Shown here: piece by piece, positions 62,524 to 64,000 of the stretch | Layout: the number at the start of each line of letters is the position of its first letter | Numbering within the stretch: position 1 is the first letter of the stretch | DNA from: Dyella terrae | GTDB taxonomy: Bacteria > Pseudomonadota > Gammaproteobacteria > Xanthomonadales > Rhodanobacteraceae | Direction of reading: 5' to 3' | DNA: 64,000 nt | Assembly (NCBI RefSeq): GCF_004322705.1 | Contig: NZ_SIZZ01000003.1 | Span: 310,001-374,000, forward strand | Position numbers and translations under genes: made by a program | The notes under the pieces: model-generated | Databases searched by the model: none | Seen by the model: only the letters and a program-made list of their open reading frames with translations | What the model was told of the DNA's origin: nothing

Positions 62524-63777
62524 TCAGGCCGGTGCCAGCCATGCGCGTGCGGCCACCAGCAGGGTTTCCACGCCGGTTTGCAGCGTAGGGTGCAGAACCG
62601 GCAGGAAGCGTGGATTGTGGTTGGTCGGGATCTCGTTGAGTCGGTTGGCGGCTTTGGCCCTGGCGTACGCATCGGGATCGGTGCCGCCCACGAACCAGAA
62701 CACCGAGGGTACGCCCCACGCGGCACCGAAGGAACCGAAGTCCTCGCTGGCCGAGGTCGGCCCGGTCTGCCGCACGCGTTCGGCCGGGAAATGCGCGAGG
62801 AACGCCTGGTGCACGCGTGCCGTGGCGTCGGCATCGTTGGTGACCAGGTCGTAGCGATCCAGGGGCGTGATCTCGGGCAGCTTCGGCGCGCCCGAGGCCA
62901 TCGCTTCGGCGTTGACGATGCGCGTGATGGCCGCGAGCACCCGCTGTCGCACGCTTTCATCAAAGGTGCGCACGTTGAGCTTGATGATCGCTTCGTCGGG
63001 AATGACGTTTTCCTTGGTGCCGGCCTGCAGTGCCCCCACGGTAAGCACCGCCGCTTCGGTGGGCGCCAGTTCCCGCGCGACGATGGTTTGCAGGCGCAGC
63101 ACCGTGGCCGCGGCCATGATCACCGGATCAATGCTCGCCTGTGGCATGGAGCCATGCGCGCCACGCCCAAACAGCCGAATCTGCAGGCTGTCGGCCGCCG
63201 AGGTGATCACGCCTGTGCGGCCGGCCACCGCCCCGGCCGGACCGACCATGACATGCTGCCCGAGGACGACATCCGGTTTGGGGAAGCGCTCGAACAGTCC
63301 ATCCGCGATCATCGCCCTGGCACCTTCGGCGGTTTCTTCGGCGGGCTGAAAGACCGCCATCACGGTGCCGCGCCAGCTGTCTCGCGCCTGCACCAGCACG
63401 GTGGTGGCGCCAACCAGCCACGTGACATGCATGTCGTGGCCGCAGGCGTGCATGACGGGCACGGTCTTGCCCTCGCGATCGACGGCGGTGACCTTGCTTG
63501 CATACGCCACGCCAGTCGCTTCCTCGACGGGGAGGGCGTCCATGTCGGCGCGCAGCATCACCGTCGGTCCGTCGCCGTTGCGCAGCAGGCCGACGACGCC
63601 GGTCGTGCCTATCCCCGTGGTGACCTCGTAACCGGCAGCGCGCAGGTGGTCGGCGGCACGTGCCGCCGTGCGATGCTCCTGCATGGACAGCTCGGGGTGC
63701 GCGTGGATGTCCGTATACAGCGTCTCCAGGCGTGGAAGCAGGGCCGTGAGCGCGGAGTCGGAAGGCGTGCCGGTCAT
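62524..63777 (-). CDS. M20-family metal-dependent amidohydrolase
   Basis: The 417-residue product is a M20D aminoacylase/hippurate-hydrolase-type enzyme that cleaves N-acyl amino acids. Metal-site residues are in place: IHAHPEL (His25 or 27), HACGHDMH (C112, H114), PAEE (E147), GQH (H175) and HNPRF near the C-terminus; the dimerisation domain lies at about 190-310. No signal peptide. GGAGG ten bases before ATG 63777 supports this start over the long frame from 63954. Confidence 0.9.
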   Translation of the reverse strand: MTGTPSDSALTALLPRLETLYTDIHAHPELSMQEHRTAARAADHLRAAGYEVTTGIGTTGVVGLLRNGDGPTVMLRADMDALPVEEATGVAYASKVTAVDREGKTVPVMHACGHDMHVTWLVGATTVLVQARDSWRGTVMAVFQPAEETAEGARAMIADGLFERFPKPDVVLGQHVMVGPAGAVAGRTGVITSAADSLQIRLFGRGAHGSMPQASIDPVIMAAATVLRLQTIVARELAPTEAAVLTVGALQAGTKENVIPDEAIIKLNVRTFDESVRQRVLAAITRIVNAEAMASGAPKLPEITPLDRYDLVTNDADATARVHQAFLAHFPAERVRQTGPTSASEDFGSFGAAWGVPSVFWFVGGTDPDAYARAKAANRLNEIPTNHNPRFLPVLHPTLQTGVETLLVAARAWLAPA

Positions 63778-63954
63778 GATCGTGGATCCTCCGATGATGC
63801 GTGCATCGAGCATGCGCAGTGGCGCGGGGAGCCATGGCCCTCCACGCCCTGGGAACCACTTCGGATCATAGGCACCGGCCGATAACGCGGGGTGAAAGGC
63901 GGTGCGGTGTGGGCCCCTCGCAGGATGCTTCGCATGCGCGATGGGCGGGGTCAC

Positions 63955-64000
63955 TCACTCGCGCGGCGGGAACCACGCATGCAGGATCTTGCCGTTACGC
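63955..64000 (-). CDS. C-terminal end of an unidentified gene (truncated by the window)
   Basis: The minus strand reads RNGKILHAWFPPRE to a TGA stop at 63955-63957. It is in the same direction as the M20 gene and continues past the window edge. The 14 residues do not identify a family, so both the coding call and the reading frame are tentative. Confidence 0.4.
   Translation of the reverse strand, partial: RNGKILHAWFPPRE

Overview
The window is a high-GC, densely packed chromosomal segment. Gene order and protein types point to a Gammaproteobacterium of the order Xanthomonadales (Lysobacterales), most likely Rhodanobacteraceae (Dyella, Luteibacter or Rhodanobacter type). The clues are the rho-trxA-rhlB neighbourhood, a Rho and an RhlB with long low-complexity extensions, paired DsbA lipoproteins next to cytochrome c4, and short intergenic inverted repeats such as GGAATAGGGAA. 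The family placement is inference. I see no rRNA, tRNA, insertion sequence, prophage or CRISPR array.

Positions 1-32,400 are mostly housekeeping. In order: a SYLF lipid-binding protein, the tatABC export operon, a DUF985 cupin, an NDUFA9-like NAD-binding protein, an Slt-type lytic transglycosylase, a membrane-bound GH17 enzyme, an EEP-family phosphohydrolase with a small membrane protein, two DsbA-type thiol oxidoreductases, cytochrome c4, engB, free-methionine sulfoxide reductase, bioD, an M3 lipoprotein peptidase, an AraC regulator, glutathione-synthesis ligase gshA, a two-component pair, rho, trxA, rhlB, ftsEX, a double-receiver protein, ung and rpoH. The rpoH leader carries a perfect CIRCE operator overlapping a sigma-E-like promoter, so three stress circuits (HrcA, sigma E, sigma 32) appear to meet there.

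Positions 30,100-38,900 hold a two-component system followed by a permease-adaptor-outer-membrane-channel RND efflux operon, then a decayed VOC pseudogene. Positions 39,000-46,900 hold a 2071-residue ESPR-type autotransporter, whose start codon lies directly behind a terminator-like hairpin with a U-tract, and a protein with two retropepsin-like modules.

Positions 46,900-64,000 are accessory: an AraC/VOC/small-membrane-protein cassette, a second AraC gene divergent from an SRPBCC protein, a KaiC-like double ATPase translationally coupled to a hybrid histidine kinase, an SDR enzyme, a solitary RebB-family (R-body) protein with an unfamiliar C-terminal extension, envelope lipoproteins and an OmpW-like porin, an alpha/beta hydrolase, a papain-like protease fused to a tachylectin-2-like propeller, a TRIC channel and an M20 amidohydrolase. 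The most interesting loci are the rpoH control region, the KaiC-kinase operon, the papain-propeller fusion, the RebB protein and the attenuator-like leader of the autotransporter.
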